The notes beneath the pieces are model-generated. The model saw only the letters and a program-made list of their open reading frames with translations, searched no databases and was not told the DNA's origin. This document shows, one piece after another, positions 1 through 11,620 of a stretch of 64,000 nt of DNA. The stretch is from Cyprinodon diabolis. Lineage: Eukaryota > Chordata > Actinopteri > Cyprinodontiformes > Cyprinodontidae. Each line of letters starts with the position of its first letter. Within the stretch, counting starts at the first letter, position 1. The stretch spans positions 32,163,510 to 32,227,509 of the forward strand of contig CM060068.1 of assembly GCA_030533445.1 (NCBI GenBank). Reading direction: 5' to 3'. The position numbers and the translations under genes were made by a program.

Positions 1-1860
1 GATGTACTGATAAGGCCGCAAGGAGCTGGAGGACAGAAAGATTTTATAACAAAAAGTAAATAAAATGAAATAAAAGGACTGAAAGAGAAAAAAAAAAGAA
101 ACCATGAAGGTTCCGGGGAAGACCCTAACCCACGCCGATTTAGCTGAAGAGAGTTCAAGCTGCTCGTAGATGGTAATGCTGTGTTCATCCCCCCCACCCC
201 CCAAACGCTGGAGGATTGTGAATGTACAACAAAGAAGTCTTTCTCACCATGGAAGGAAAAACCTAAAGTAGTCTGATAAAGCAGGTTTTGACAAGACGTG
301 AAGGATAAACATATATAACCGAGCACAGTCAAACTGTACCCAAGGTGCATTGTTGGTAATAACTCCTGATAAGTTCACAGCACTGAAGATTTTCTTTTAT
401 ACTGTATCTCAGCCAGCGAGAAAGCTTTCGAAATGAAAATTTGACTGAAGTTTTGCTTTTGTATTTCGAAATAAATCATGAGATGCTAAAAAAAAAAAAA
501 AAAAAGATGAAGAGATGAACATTTGTGGAGGGCAGGGGGGATGTGAATCTATCCACGTCATCAAAAGAAAGAAGACTGATGTTCGATTTTCTAAATTAGA
601 TGAAAATACAATCAAGTTCCGTTTTTACCATCACTGTACATACAAGAGCTAATGATAAAGATAGACAGACTCACTCTGCTGAACCCCAGTGGACTCCTAA
701 GGTATGTGTATATAACGTTGAGAGGTATTGTGTATGCAGTAGAGCTATTAGGCAAACAATACCACCATTTATATAAACCTTTCTTGTTTTTGTTCTATCT
801 CTGAGCCATCATCTTTTCCTATAGCTGCCATTTTCTGGTGGGAAAGCATGCAGGCATGTAAATGTTTGTCCTGGAATTATGATATTTAATAAATCCTATA
901 TTGTGCTGAACAAATAACCAGGGTGGATTCACCCAAGCCCAGACAATTCTAAAAATCCCAATTGAAGATGTTTTACTCTCAAAACGAAGACCTTCGCTGT
1001 TGATAGTACTGTAATCTTTGTAAAAGAGGTCATACTTCTTGGAATTTACTGTACATTGTCTTTATGAGACACTCTTAAAATCAGCACCCCTTATTGCTTT
1101 GTTGTTGTTTTTTATTTTGTAAGTATCTGGTTGGATCATCATCACCTGCCAGCTTGAAGCAATCAGTTAAGGACGCTACTTTTTAAAAAGCGAACACCAC
1201 TTTATTACATTGTGTTTAACACGTTTTGGTTTCAGAGTGTTTCATGATGCGAGAACATGACAAAAAAATAAAAAAAAAAATAAAAAAAAACATTTTCTTT
1301 CCCTAAAGACTTTTGAATTGTGGTGCTGCAACACCTGTGTATATTCTCTAGTCATAAGCTGATGTCAGTCCTTTATCTGCTAAACAATTTAGACCTTATG
1401 TGTTACAATCAAAAAGATGAGGAGGAAGAAGGGAAGCGTATCCCATGTTCACGATGTGTTTGTTCCTTTTTGTTCTTAATGGAGTGTCTAAGTCTGTTGT
1501 CACTGATAACTTATATAGCTTCTCGAATCATCTCTTTCATTGTACTTCAAATTCAAATAAAGTTAACATGTTGATGATAAACGGAGTGAGTTGCATATGT
1601 TTTCTGAGGCTTTTGAGTTCCGTCTTGATGAAGATGCGGAGGGTGCTTACCCAGAAGCAGGAGGATCGGGGTGACAAAGGTGGCCTGATTCTATCAGGTG
1701 ATGTGAAGAGGTAAACTGGCTCTCTTGTAAATTCTCTCTGTTTATTGTAGATATTTTCAGTCAGCTCTCTTGCCTTGTGAGCCCTCTTCTCTGTCTTTTT
1801 AACAGAAAAATAAATGTTTCATTTTTTCTCTACTGCTTTGTTTAATTTTTGTTTGAAGTT
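1..1860 (+). other. AT-rich non-coding stretch, possibly 3'UTR-like
   Basis: No recognisable coding exon. AATAAA-type signals occur near 886, 1556 and 1807, with short A-runs and T-rich stretches between them and no repeat family that I recognise. That texture is like a long vertebrate 3' untranslated region on the plus strand, but no upstream stop codon or protein match ties it to a gene. A short frame starting at 103 (21 codons) has a fair start context but no identity. Intergenic DNA is equally possible. Confidence 0.25.
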
Positions 1861-1948
1861 GGGTTTAATTTTATAGTTTATAAGTTGTTCATATGTTACC
1901 ACACACAGAGATAACTCTCAGTATTTACAGATTGCAACAAAGGCAGCA

Positions 1949-1952
1949 TATA

Positions 1953-1983
<31 letters not shown>
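1949..1983. repeat. (TA)n followed by T-run
   Basis: About ten TA units run directly into about 15 T residues. A simple repeat with no further content. Confidence 0.9.
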
Positions 1984-2467
1984 CCTGGGCATCTTAGCTA
2001 TAGAGATGATACCTTTTAGCTGCCATAACATTTAGATTGTACATTTTTTTTAAATAGTGTGATGTCATGTCAGGATTACCGCTATTTTGAGTTTTTGCAA
2101 ACTGTTGGAAAAATAGACACAGATAAAATGAAGTATCATGTATCTGTCACAATCTGAAATTAGGATGAGAGAAATTAACGATATAAATACAATCTGGTCG
2201 TCAAGCAGAAGTATTATGTGAATGGGGGGGTTTCAAACTTTTTGTCTTCTATCGTTTCATCTTAGTCTTGGTTGCTGTCTTATTTCTTAATTTAAAAATG
2301 ATTATCCACTCATCCTTTAATGACTGATTTTAATACTTGCTCTCTCCAAAGTAAAGTATCAAAAACTAAAAGTAACACTGTTGTTGCATTGGTTGTCCTC
2401 CGAAATTTCTGTTTGGTACTTTTTGTCACATTCAAAGACTTTGCACATATTTTTGGATAGAAATCCA
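1984..2467. other. Gene-free stretch
   Basis: AT-rich DNA in which I see no gene, repeat family or RNA. Long minus-strand open frames here run out of the adjoining SINE and show no protein signature. Confidence 0.5.
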
Positions 2468-2985
2468 TCCATACATACATTTTCTGACACGCTTTATCCC
2501 GAGTGGGGTTGTGAGGGGTGCTGGTGCCTATCTCCAGCTTTCTACGGGCGAGAGGCGGGGTACACCCTGGCAACATATTCTCATTATCAGTTCGTATGAA
2601 ATCGTAGGAAAAGTTATGCGCACTATTTTGTACATTTTGTACGTTTTTCCTCAAAAACCAGATCAGTGCGCATGCACTGGCAGACAGACAAAAAAAGCAG
2701 ATCCGTGGACTGACAGATCCGTGGACTGAAAAACAGCGCAATAATCACTTATTCATGTCTCTAACTACGTTGCTTGCTGTTTTATATCTTAGGGTTAGGG
2801 TCAGGGTTAGGGCTAATTGTATTTTAAATTCTATGGTCTTGAATGGTGCGTAAGATGCGCATACGATGAAAAAAACGTCCAAAACGTACGAAATTAGGGT
2901 GCATAACTTTTCGTACGATTTCATACGAACTCATAATGAGAATACACTGGACAGGTCGCCAGTCCATCGCAGTTGGATAGAAATC
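2468..2985 (-). repeat. SINE tail fragment split by a miniature element
   Basis: Positions 2468-2570 and 2943-2985 together read as the non-tRNA end of the same SINE family that is more complete at 58712-59107. Both carry the GGTGCTGGTGCCTATCTCCAG block followed by the ACAGGTCGCCAG block. The two pieces are contiguous in the other copy, so the intervening 2571-2942 is an insertion. The tRNA-like head is missing here. Confidence 0.7.
2571..2942. mobile_element. Miniature inverted-repeat element inside a SINE
   Basis: The ends are inverted repeats of roughly 40 bp built around TTCGTATGAAATCGTA at 2591 and its complement near 2917-2932. The SINE sequence TACACCCTGG before it is echoed as TACACTGG after it, consistent with an imperfect 8-10 bp target duplication. 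The interior holds a degenerate TTAGGG run at 2791-2813 and no coding capacity. The superfamily is unassigned; the duplication length would fit hAT. Confidence 0.6.
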
Positions 2986-4962
2986 AGGCCAGTATTTTGG
3001 TTTCCAATTCTGAGAGCCAATTTGTATCTCTATAAAGGAAAGTTATGGGTTAATTGCTATATTGAACACCATGTTATACTTATATGTTGCCATTATTTGC
3101 TTGTTACTTCAATTAATTCAAACAGTAACAATGTAGAAATTAGCTTAAACTATTAGCATTTTCGTTTTTTCTTTGTAGTTCAATATTTTGGTGTTTTTAG
3201 GAGATAAATGACCTAAACACTTGTATAATTGAATTGATTAATATGAATTTCTTAAATAATTTTAATTGCATTCCTTTATTTCATTTGATTATCTCTGTTT
3301 AGGACATTAACTATTAATAGATAAGATGCATTAGAACAAAAATGTAAATGACCTCTTGGTAGTAGAAATTTTTTATTCGAGTAATATACCTATGTTTCAT
3401 TGTAGCAAACAACAATAAGAGTATATAAAAGTACTTTTACTTGAATGTTTCTTTTAAAGTGGGCACAAACTTCATAAGTTGGATACAAGACACCAAGGGG
3501 AGAAGAAGTACAAAGCTGTGAATGGAAAAATACTTACTGTGCATAATTTGTAAACAAATGCCAATTAAGATCAATATTAACTAATTTACTATGCTTACTG
3601 TTGATTACATATGTAATTGTATGAACTGTCAAGCAAATGACTTAATGCAACTTGTGTGTCCCCTATTCCTATTCTACTTCTGTCTAATAAACAAAACTTC
3701 TTCGACCATGCTCAGCAGTCACGCATCAGAACATAAGCTTATGCAGTCTGAGTTCTTACATTGTTTCAGCCACATCAAACATATTTTTAATGATTAGATA
3801 TTTGCAGAGTCTCTCAGTTTTTCTCTGGGGATCTCTGGGTTTTCTACAAGGATCGTTTCAGAACAGGTACGGCTCTAGAAACACACAAAAAGAAATATGA
3901 AATCGACATTGAGAGAGAAATTTCTCCTGTAAGCACTTCTGAGTGAAATGTGTTGACACAGCATGTCTGGCCCATTCCCATTTTGCATGCTTTTTAAAGC
4001 ATGGCCATAACACGGCCACAGAGATGAATAATTGACTGATTGCTGCATAATTCAGTGCTGCATTGTAAAAATTCAAGGCCTGAAATACTTCAAGCTTTTC
4101 TTCAATTTTTTCTTATTAAAAATGAGGTTAAAGTTTCAATCAACCTTGAAAGAACAATACGACACTCAGTGGGCAATCAATCATGAGGAAACAGTGCTTC
4201 TCGTAGAGTCCTGGCCCATGTTGGACCTCGCAGCTCCACTCCGAAACTTTAGCTTACTCTGGAGTGAAAGAAACCGAGGAACAACCTCCACTTCATCCAT
4301 TTAATGGATACGTTTCCTTTTTTTTTTTTTTTTTTTTAGCAGTGAGAGATTTAGTCTGCTCACCTCCAACGAGCCCGTGAGAAGTGGGCTATTACTCACA
4401 TATTCTGTTTATTTCTTCATCTGATGCTTTTTTTTTCCTGCACTGGCATGTGAAAAAAGAGGCCCTGCAGCTACATGTTTCATATCACTGCACATTTTGT
4501 AATAAATTCAATTCAGTACAAATATGACCATGAGGCACAGAGACTTTAAATACCAAATGTGCATTATGGATGTGGTGTTGCTTTGCACTTTTGCTGTTGC
4601 GTGGAAAGGCCCGTTGCTGATTACATATTCAAAGCTTTAAAAACTGTTTGAGTCGTCTCTTTGATTCTCCTGGCCTACCATGGAGATGTGTTCACAAAGA
4701 CTTTGTCCAGATGTGATTATTCCACCTTCTTGTGCTTTGCTTAATGTCATGCTGCATAATACATTGTTGCCTACTTATTTTGCCTGACAAGATACAGGAT
4801 TTAATTATGTGTAAATGACATATATCATACTTTTTAGCCTGAAAACGTTGAATGTTCATATTCTGAAAGATAACGAGTACCAATCGTCCTTTCTACTTTT
4901 TCTTTTCCTTTCTTATTTTCTTTTGACAAAGATGATAAGATCTTTTTGACAATACAGAAAGG

Positions 4963-4995
<33 letters not shown>

Positions 4996-5787
4996 ATATT
5001 TATATAAGGTATAAAAAAAATGCACAGAAACGTATGGCATTGATATGTGCCCTTTATTTCACAAAACAGGAAAATGAAACAAGGAGCTTTGCTACCAAAA
5101 CCCTGTTCACAGTGACACTTCTTGCGTGAACAGTGCTGTGGACAAGCCACGCCTGCTGAATCTGAGCAGGAAGATCTGCAACACGGTCATGTATAAATAT
5201 TCTTTAAGCTACAAGCTACCAGCTCCCTTTTTAAAGCGCATGTTAAGGGGACAGAAGATGTGTTTAGTTCGCCCTTAAATAGAGGTTTAAATGTTTTTTT
5301 ACATCTGATGGTCATGCCACACATGCATCCCTGTAATAGGTCCAAACTGTCCATGTCAATAAACACCACTATCTATGCTGGAAAGGTTTATGGAATCAAA
5401 CACCAGTAAGAAAAAGGAAGTCCTTCAAACTAACCGAAACAACTTTTTCTTCAGGTTAATGTTGCCAGTAGGTTCTACTGATAACTCAGAAAGGAGTAAA
5501 CAGCCAGGCCACTAGAGGGCCACAGCTCTTAGTGAGCATGAAGTTACTATATATCAAAAGATGTGTTTATCAGTGATTTGTACATCTTATGTTTGCATCT
5601 GTGTGTGTTTAAAGATTGCGTTAAATCTATCTTTCCAAAAAATCAGATTGCAGGTATTGCAAAAATCATTAACTTTATCTGTTGCTGGTTTTTGCTTTAC
5701 ATGTGTGTCAAATTAAGAATAAAGCAATTGAGTGAAGTTGGACGGTATGTTCAAATCCAACAACTGTGTCCTCTGACGGCCAGATTC
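2986..5787. other. Gene-free stretch
   Basis: AT-rich sequence without a recognisable exon or known repeat apart from a T-run at 4318-4337 and the (TA)n tract listed separately. The short open frames present have no protein signature. Confidence 0.5.
4963..5006. repeat. (TA)n microsatellite
   Basis: TA dinucleotide tract interrupted by TTTA variants. Confidence 0.9.
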
Positions 5788-6000
5788 TGTCATGACCTTG
5801 GCACTGATGACTGGCTTGATTATTCATTCCATTCACCTGCCTAGCTCTGCCCAGTTTCTCATCACAATTCATCTGTGTCCCCTGCTCCACTCATCAGTGT
5901 CAAAATTATTCAAGCCTTTGGTGAGAGGTTGTCTACTTACCTGATTTTGTTCTGATTGCCTGATCCTGACCCGTTCTTCCTTTGCACCCCTGGGCCTAAC
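5788..6000 (+). mobile_element. Truncated solo-LTR fragment (TGTCATG family)
   Basis: Starts TGTCATGACCTTGG and continues with the CACCTGCCTAGCTCTGCC and CTGATTGCCTGATCCTGACC blocks also found in the LTRs at 12836-13788 (minus strand) and 20489-21190. The 3' part of the LTR, including the polyadenylation signal, is absent. It is a 5' remnant of a chromovirus-type LTR. Confidence 0.6.
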
Positions 6001-6770
6001 CACTAACCACTAGTTTGCTATATTTCCATGCATTTATTTTTTTTTTCAAAGGATGTTTTATATCTTCTACCATCATTCAAAATTTTCGCCTCCATTTTTA
6101 CCCAAAGGTTTTTTAAATTTCAGTTTTTTTATTCTAAGGGTGTTTTAAGTTTATTAAAGTTGTCTTGTACTGTAAGGATGCTTATTTTTTCTTTGTTTTT
6201 ATTTTCTGTATGCATATTGTTTGTTGTTCGAGCCGGGTGTCCAAACAAAGTTTTTTTTATATCCTAATGTCAATATGATGGTTCTTGATTGTATTCCCAC
6301 ACTATGCCACAAAGCGGTTTACCAGCTGTCACTACGCAGTCACTTATTCATCCCTGATACACCCAGCATCTGCAGTCATCTTAGTGTTTCTGCAGATGAA
6401 AGTGTGCTTACTTATACTGGAAGTATGCGGCAGAACACCAGGACACAATCATTTTGTCCCTAACTCCATTTGTTTTTTTGTTGTTGTTTTTCTTTCATAC
6501 TTGTGCATTAAGGGTCTCAATATTGATCAGTGGCTGCATTAATGAATAGTCATGGTGAAGTATCTTGGGGAAATTCCTTCAGCATGGACAAGGGGGGCAA
6601 TAAATGTTAATAAAGTTGCTGCCCTAACGAGCTTCAAGAGGATTGCTGTTTCACTTTTGTCTGTTTTCTGTACTCTGCAACACCTATCATGTGTAAGTAA
6701 ACGGGTAACTGAAATGTTTTATTGATTGTGTTTGTCAAAGCATGTTGTGTTTTTCATATATGCCCAAAAG
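6001..6770. other. Gene-free stretch
   Basis: T-rich DNA. No gene, repeat family or RNA recognised. Confidence 0.5.
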
Positions 6771-7000
6771 GGGAGTGGCGGCCTAGTGGTTTTGGCATAA
6801 GGCAGGGAATCCTGAGGTTCTGGGTTCGAGCCCCACTTCCAAAGCCTGCACTCTGGGTCTCTGAGCAAGACCTTTAACCCCACACTGCTTCCCGGGCAAC
6901 CCACGATGGCAGCCCACTGCTCCCCAAGCTGATAGGTTAAATGCAGAGGTAAATTTCTACAATGTGAGATCAATAAAGTAAAATTATTATTATTATTAAT
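6771..7000 (+). mobile_element. tRNA-derived SINE
   Basis: The head (about 6774-6835) looks like a tRNA gene with a box-A-like stretch (GTGGCGGCCTAGTGG) and a box B (GGTTCGAGCCC), followed by a body beginning CTCTGGGTCTCTGAGC and an ATT-repeat tail near 6986. The same family occurs on the minus strand at 60240-60440. SINEs of this type are transcribed by RNA polymerase III and moved by LINE enzymes. The tRNA-like head is part of the SINE and is not a functional tRNA gene. Confidence 0.8.
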
Positions 7001-7559
7001 AAAATGTGTGCTTTGTGTTTCTAAAACCAATCTATAAGGGGATAAACCTGGGGAGTTTCACTTTGCCAACGAGTCTCTCATTAGACTCATAAAATTCCAG
7101 TCAAATTGCTGCATAGGTCTGACCAAGGTAGACTCTTGGTTTATGTTGTATCCACCCAGTTGCAGAGAATCGTAAACGGCCTGGCTGCCCCCATTCATTT
7201 AAACAACTCCCCCATTTAAAATAATACTGACCCCAAAATTTACTTTTTTTGGCAATAAACCCCTATATATGGATAGGTTTTAGTGCTGTCTACATGTCCA
7301 AGGAATTTAGTGCACATTAGATGCAATTCCATTTTATGCCTAAACCCTCTTTTAGACACATCTGTTTGGCTCCCTCGCAACCATTTACACAGCAGCAATG
7401 TTTAGCTCTGATTTTTAATTTTGTTGTGCTTGTTGGCATATAGGCTGTAGGTTTCAAGTAAGCATGCATGACCACTTGTCCAGATAGGCTACTTTTCCTT
7501 AAGAAAATTCTAGGCGATATTGTCTATTGGCGTGGAGTCGGTCTCCTACATATTTATGT
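7001..7559. other. Gene-free stretch
   Basis: No gene or repeat family recognised. Confidence 0.4.
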
Positions 7560-7855
7560 GAGCAGCCCTACCCCATTTACACTAGCCCTCTGAAACCGAT
7601 CCGTGCCAAGTTTGGACAGAGCTTGGATTAGTTAACCATGCCGAGCTTGGTTCCTACAACCATTTACATTTCACGCTAGCACAGTTCCTCACCTCCTATC
7701 GGCTGTCCACGATATTATAGCTCTTAAGGCGGTAATCACGCAAACAAAAATGGCAGCTTGTGTAACATTCAGGAAATGATGTGCCTGGATAGCGTTCTCT
7801 GCCCAAATTTCAATGAGAACCTCTGTCTCAGCATCATCTAAGGTCAGACTACACT
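7560..7855. repeat. Probable degraded DNA-transposon fragment
   Basis: GC-richer than its surroundings, with a block beginning CATTTACACTAGCCC and the phrase AAAATGGCAGCTTGTGTAA, which resemble dispersed miniature DNA transposons of fish. The ends cannot be defined here, so the call rests on texture. Confidence 0.3.
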
Positions 7856-8179
7856 CTTTTGATGCTATTTATGTTAATAGACTGAGTATCATGATCTGCC
7901 CTGATAGCTGATCATAATTGTTCATATCACTCACCTGCCTAACTCTGCCTGGTTTTCCAATCATTCCTCATCTTATCCACCTGCGTCTTCTGCTTTATAT
8001 TCTGTTCAGCCCAGCTATCAGGGCCAGATCAATGTTTGTTTCCTGTTTGATGGCTTTATGTTCTGTTTCGTTTGGTTTGATTTAGTTCAAGGTTCATGTC
8101 CCCATTCCAGTAAGGAGATTATTCACGAGCCAGTGTCTTCAGGTGAGTTTATTCCCTAGCCGGTGGTAAGTGCGTTTCT

Positions 8180-8786
8180 AAGGCTTTGTTCACACTGCAG
8201 CCTGAAGTGACCCAAATCCGATTTTTTTTGCCCATATGCGACCTGGATCTGATCTTTTCATGGCAGTCTGAACAACACAGATCCAATTTTTTCCAATTTG
8301 ACCCAGGCCACTTGGCTACTTGGTCCTGAATCTGATACGAATCTGATCTTTTCAAATGCGACCTGTGTCTGAACAGCCAGGTCGGATTCATCCGACCTGA
8401 ACGTCATTAATACCCGACAAAGGTCACTATTATGCATCTTGCTACGCAGAAGCGGCAAGAAAAAGAACAACCATGGCAGAAGATGATGCGGAGAGCAGTA
8501 TTTATGTTAAACCATATTGAAAAGATTATGTTTTTATGGTTGGAAAAGACCGCTAGATGCACGACGGCACTACCATCTATGTTTACTTCCGGAAAAAAAG
8601 AGCACGCTGGCCTGTGACGTTATTGCGTCCACTACTGCACATGCGGGACACTTGCGTTGTATGACTGCAGTTCACACAGGAGATCACATACAAGTCGCAT
8701 ATATTTGGAAATATGAACGGCAACGTAAAAAAATCGGATAAAAAAAAAAATCTGAATTGAGCATCAAGGCCTGCAGTCAAAGCCAA
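8180..8786. mobile_element. Miniature transposon nested in solo LTR
   Basis: Interrupts the LTR. Its ends read AGGCTTTG and CAAAGCC, an inverted pair; GTTTCT occurs on both sides and may be what remains of a target duplication. The interior has several CGATTTTTT-like and GACCTGGATC-like motifs on both strands. A short frame at 8473-8520 starts in a strong context and encodes 15 acidic-rich residues (MAEDDAESS...). The superfamily was not fixed. Confidence 0.6.
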
Positions 8787-9248
8787 AGTTTGTTTCTGAT
8801 TATCTTGTTGGTTTCTGTCCTCGTCTGATCTGTATACCTGAACCATCTTTATACTCCTGCTGGATTCTGTCTGTCCACATCTGTGTGTTTCTGTCTGAGC
8901 TGGTTGCTTGACACAGGGAACTCTGAACCTGTCTGCTTCTGTGCGTTTCTGTCTGAACTCTTTGCTCAACACATGGAAGTCTGAACCTGCCTTCACGCTC
9001 TGTGTATTCCTAGAACTCTAGATCTGTCTGTTCCTGTGTGGGCCGGAACCCCTGATTGGGCTGAGGACTCTTGGATTCCAGAACTTTTCCTGTCTGATCT
9101 GTTTCCCTGACCTGGATCAGATTCCTTCCTGCTCACTGAGGTTGCTGCACCAGGGACCCTCTAGGCGGCTGCCACCCGTATCTCGTTTGGCAGTCCCTCG
9201 GCTGGATCCTGCCTTCCTCGGAGAGGATGGACGGAACTGTTAAACCAG

Positions 9249-9319
9249 GTAAGTGACTCACACTGATAATATTCTGCTGTCAGATCATCGTGGTCACTTA
9301 TCTGTGTTTCTTCCTCCAG
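9249..9319 (+). other. Intron-like module inside solo LTR
   Basis: A 71-bp segment beginning at the donor-like CCAG|GTAAGTG and ending at a pyrimidine-rich acceptor TTCTTCCTCCAG|AG. The same arrangement, with similar length and partly conserved interior, occurs in the LTRs at 21070-21143 and, on the minus strand, 51522-51591. It lies between the TATA box and the polyadenylation signal, so it would fall in the transcribed repeat region. Confidence 0.45.
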
Positions 9320-9479
9320 AGTGTCAGTGATTTGGTCCTCCCCTCTGCAGTCGCTGCGGTCCGCAGATCCACATCACTGCACTTCTATTCATGTCCTGTG
9401 TTTAATAAATGTTTAGAAATGTCCTAATGACTCTGTTGCCCTGAATACTGGGTAGATCTGTCCCGTTTTTGACACTGAG

Positions 9480-11045
9480 AAGGAGTTTGTGTTGTAAACA
9501 GGTAAAGAGATCTCTGAAATGCAAAGCCAGACACATCGGAAAACCCGCAAAATGAGTCAGCTGTAAGTAGGAGAGGATGCGGTCTGCTCATGCGCTCTTT
9601 GTTATCAGAGAACTGAGCCACAATTGAACATGCTGAGCCCTACTATTGAAACAGGACAGGATTTAGCGCAGTTCTGTTGTCTGGCACTGTCTGGTTCAGT
9701 TGCATTCTTACTGCATTTTTACTTTTTTGTGGGGGCCCAAATTCAAGAACTGTTTGTTGTTTGTAAGACAATATGAAGGAAGTGGATTATGCAAATAAAA
9801 ACTGCAGTGAAATTGTGCCTTTAAATAAAAAAGTGCGATGTATTTCCATTGCAATTTTTGTTTTTGTGTTGTGGCCCAAGTTTGTGACCTGACATCTCTG
9901 GGCTACCATAGGCTAGTCTTATTTTCTATCATACAAATTAATTTCTTGGTAAATCCCAATATTCTTTTTAAATCTACATCTGCAAGGGGTAGGAATAAAT
10001 TTTGGCTTAACTGGATATTCCAGAATGATGTTAACAGTCTGGATGAGCTAATTCCTTATCCATCTTTATGAAGAATAGAGGGTATCTTCACTGAAAACAC
10101 CATTTGGTGTCTCTTTATTGCTCAGTTTTGTCCTGAGTCTTTGGAGAGACATTAGGAAGGTTCAGCGTGATCGTCTGAAAGATAGGACTAATGTCTCCTA
10201 ATCAGATAGACCATTATCTATTAGCAATACTACAAAACACTTTTATCTGACAAGGGCTGGGCCACATTACCTAAATTAACATTTTGCAAGCATGAACATG
10301 GAAGACCACAGAGGCGAGAGGAGGTGCCAGGACTGCGCCCTGCGCTTAGACATTCGGCAGTAATTATTAATTTATGATTGTCTCTGGTCTTAATGAAAAT
10401 GAAAGCCAGGAAAGAGAACAGGGAGGGATAATGTGGCGTGAAATTGAGTTTCATTTGTACAGGGGCCACCTTTTTAACTCTGCGCTTCTTAGGCGGAAAT
10501 GGAGCTGGGCGCTTGCTCTTCTCTCTCTTTTTTTCTCTCTCTCTCTCACCCTAGAGAATTAATGTGTTTTAGCTTTTCTATCTTTTTTTTAACCATAATT
10601 TTTCCGCCCTTTTGTCATTTGGTCAAACAAATTTCATATACACTCATCCTTTATTGTTATTTGGGTTCAATGCCATTTAACACCTCTTTTTCTCTCATAA
10701 GGTCTTTTCAAAATGACACCTGTCTCTTTTATGTCTGATAACTGTGTCAACAGGTTTTTCTTTAATAGAAATGTCTCTGTGCAGCTTTTCTCTAATATCA
10801 TCCAGGTGATGAGAAAAGCTGAGAGGGTTTTGGCATTAGATATAAAGACACTAACCTTGGTTTACTCAGGATTCTTTGGTTTACACATTTATTTTAGATG
10901 AGTGACAGAATTACCTTAAAATATTTCAGATTTGTTTTAAACCCAGACAGTTGTTTTCTCCTTTCAAATATAACATGACTTTTCAAAGCTGTCATTTGTG
11001 CTTTTAAAGAAGGGATAATGAAGCTTCAAAATGTAGAACTATGAA
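9480..11045. other. Gene-free stretch
   Basis: No exon, RNA gene or repeat family recognised. Pyrimidine-rich around 10520-10560. Confidence 0.5.
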
Positions 11046-11049
11046 GGTG

Positions 11050-11620
11050 ATAAATGGTAGCTTGGGTGCCATTCCGAACTTAGTCCCGCCCAGAAGGTTT
11101 GAGGTCGGGAAGTTCGGTCTGGCATTGCTCAACAGTAGCGCGAGTATGCTAGCACAATATCTGGCAGGCCAATCAAATTGTCAGGGCGGGCTTTATACGA
11201 TGATGGACAGATGATCAACAATAACGTAATCAACCACGTGACCAAAGCGCGCATGGGTGACAACAACAATGGCTGCCGCTAGAGAGTTGAGGTGTGTAGA
11301 TTCTGCTATTAGGTCTGTTTTAGAAGATATTGACAGCAAACTAATTTTAAAAGAGGAACAGAGAAACGCGATCAAGGCTCATCTTCTTATTCTAGGCGTG
11401 CAACTGCACGCTTTGATTTTTGTTGACAACAACTATGCGTCGCTTAACATACGTCACGCACTCCGTTGCTCTTATTGGTTGTAGGTCTATCCAATTGAGT
11501 GCAGAGGCATTTTTTTTCCTGGTTCGTTCAAAACACGCCCCATAATCACAGCTCTATGGAGCAGTATCAGACTCATATTCTGACAAGAATTGAGTAGGAC
11601 TACATCAGGCTAGATAAATG
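11050..11620 (+). mobile_element. Fragment of a helicase-bearing transposon family (probable)
   Basis: GC-richer block with a short coding start (11257-11484) whose N-terminus reads like the beginning of the RecQ-like helicases that occur in many copies in fish genomes. The right part (about 11480-11620) resembles a terminal region seen beside those multi-copy genes. No terminal repeats or target duplication could be delimited. A derivative of a helicase-carrying transposon is the best reading, based on family knowledge rather than a search. Confidence 0.4.
11257..11484 (+). pseudogene. RecQ-like helicase N-terminal fragment
   Basis: The open frame encodes 75 residues; a better start is the ATG at 11269 (MAAARELRC...), which has a purine at -3. 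Residues 15-45 (SVLEDIDSKLILKEEQRNAI and onward) fit the segment just before helicase motif I in RecQ-like proteins, where a 'K-E-Q-R-x-A-I' stretch precedes the nucleotide-binding loop. The frame leaves that pattern after about residue 45 and the Walker motif is absent, so no helicase activity is possible. It may be a first exon kept by a non-autonomous transposon. Confidence 0.4.

Larger units (their letters stand above)
7887..9474 (+). mobile_element. Solo LTR, chromovirus-type, carrying a nested element
   Basis: Runs from a mutated TGTCATG-type start (TATCATGATCTGCC) to TTTTTGACA and is flanked by the perfect 5-bp duplication CTGAG (7882-7886 and 9475-9479), the size typical of Ty3/gypsy integration. 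Without the insert at 8180-8786 it is about 980 bp. It has a TATATT box near 7996, a conserved GCCAGATC block about 27 bases later, an intron-like module at 9249-9319, and AATAAA near 9402 followed by a GAATACTGGG block also seen at the end of the LTR at 51368. No internal retrotransposon sequence flanks it, so it is a recombination product. Confidence 0.8.

Noticed and set aside
103..168. Short ATG frame of 21 codons near the window start
   Set aside because: Too short and without identity; upstream sequence is outside the window.
2310..2741. 143-codon minus-strand open frame
   Set aside because: It spans unique DNA, a SINE tail and a miniature element; composition is that of non-coding sequence and no domain is visible.
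6774..6840. tRNA-like sequence with box-A-like and box B motifs
   Set aside because: It is the head of a SINE that continues into a body and repeat tail and recurs at 60240-60440; it is not a functional tRNA gene.
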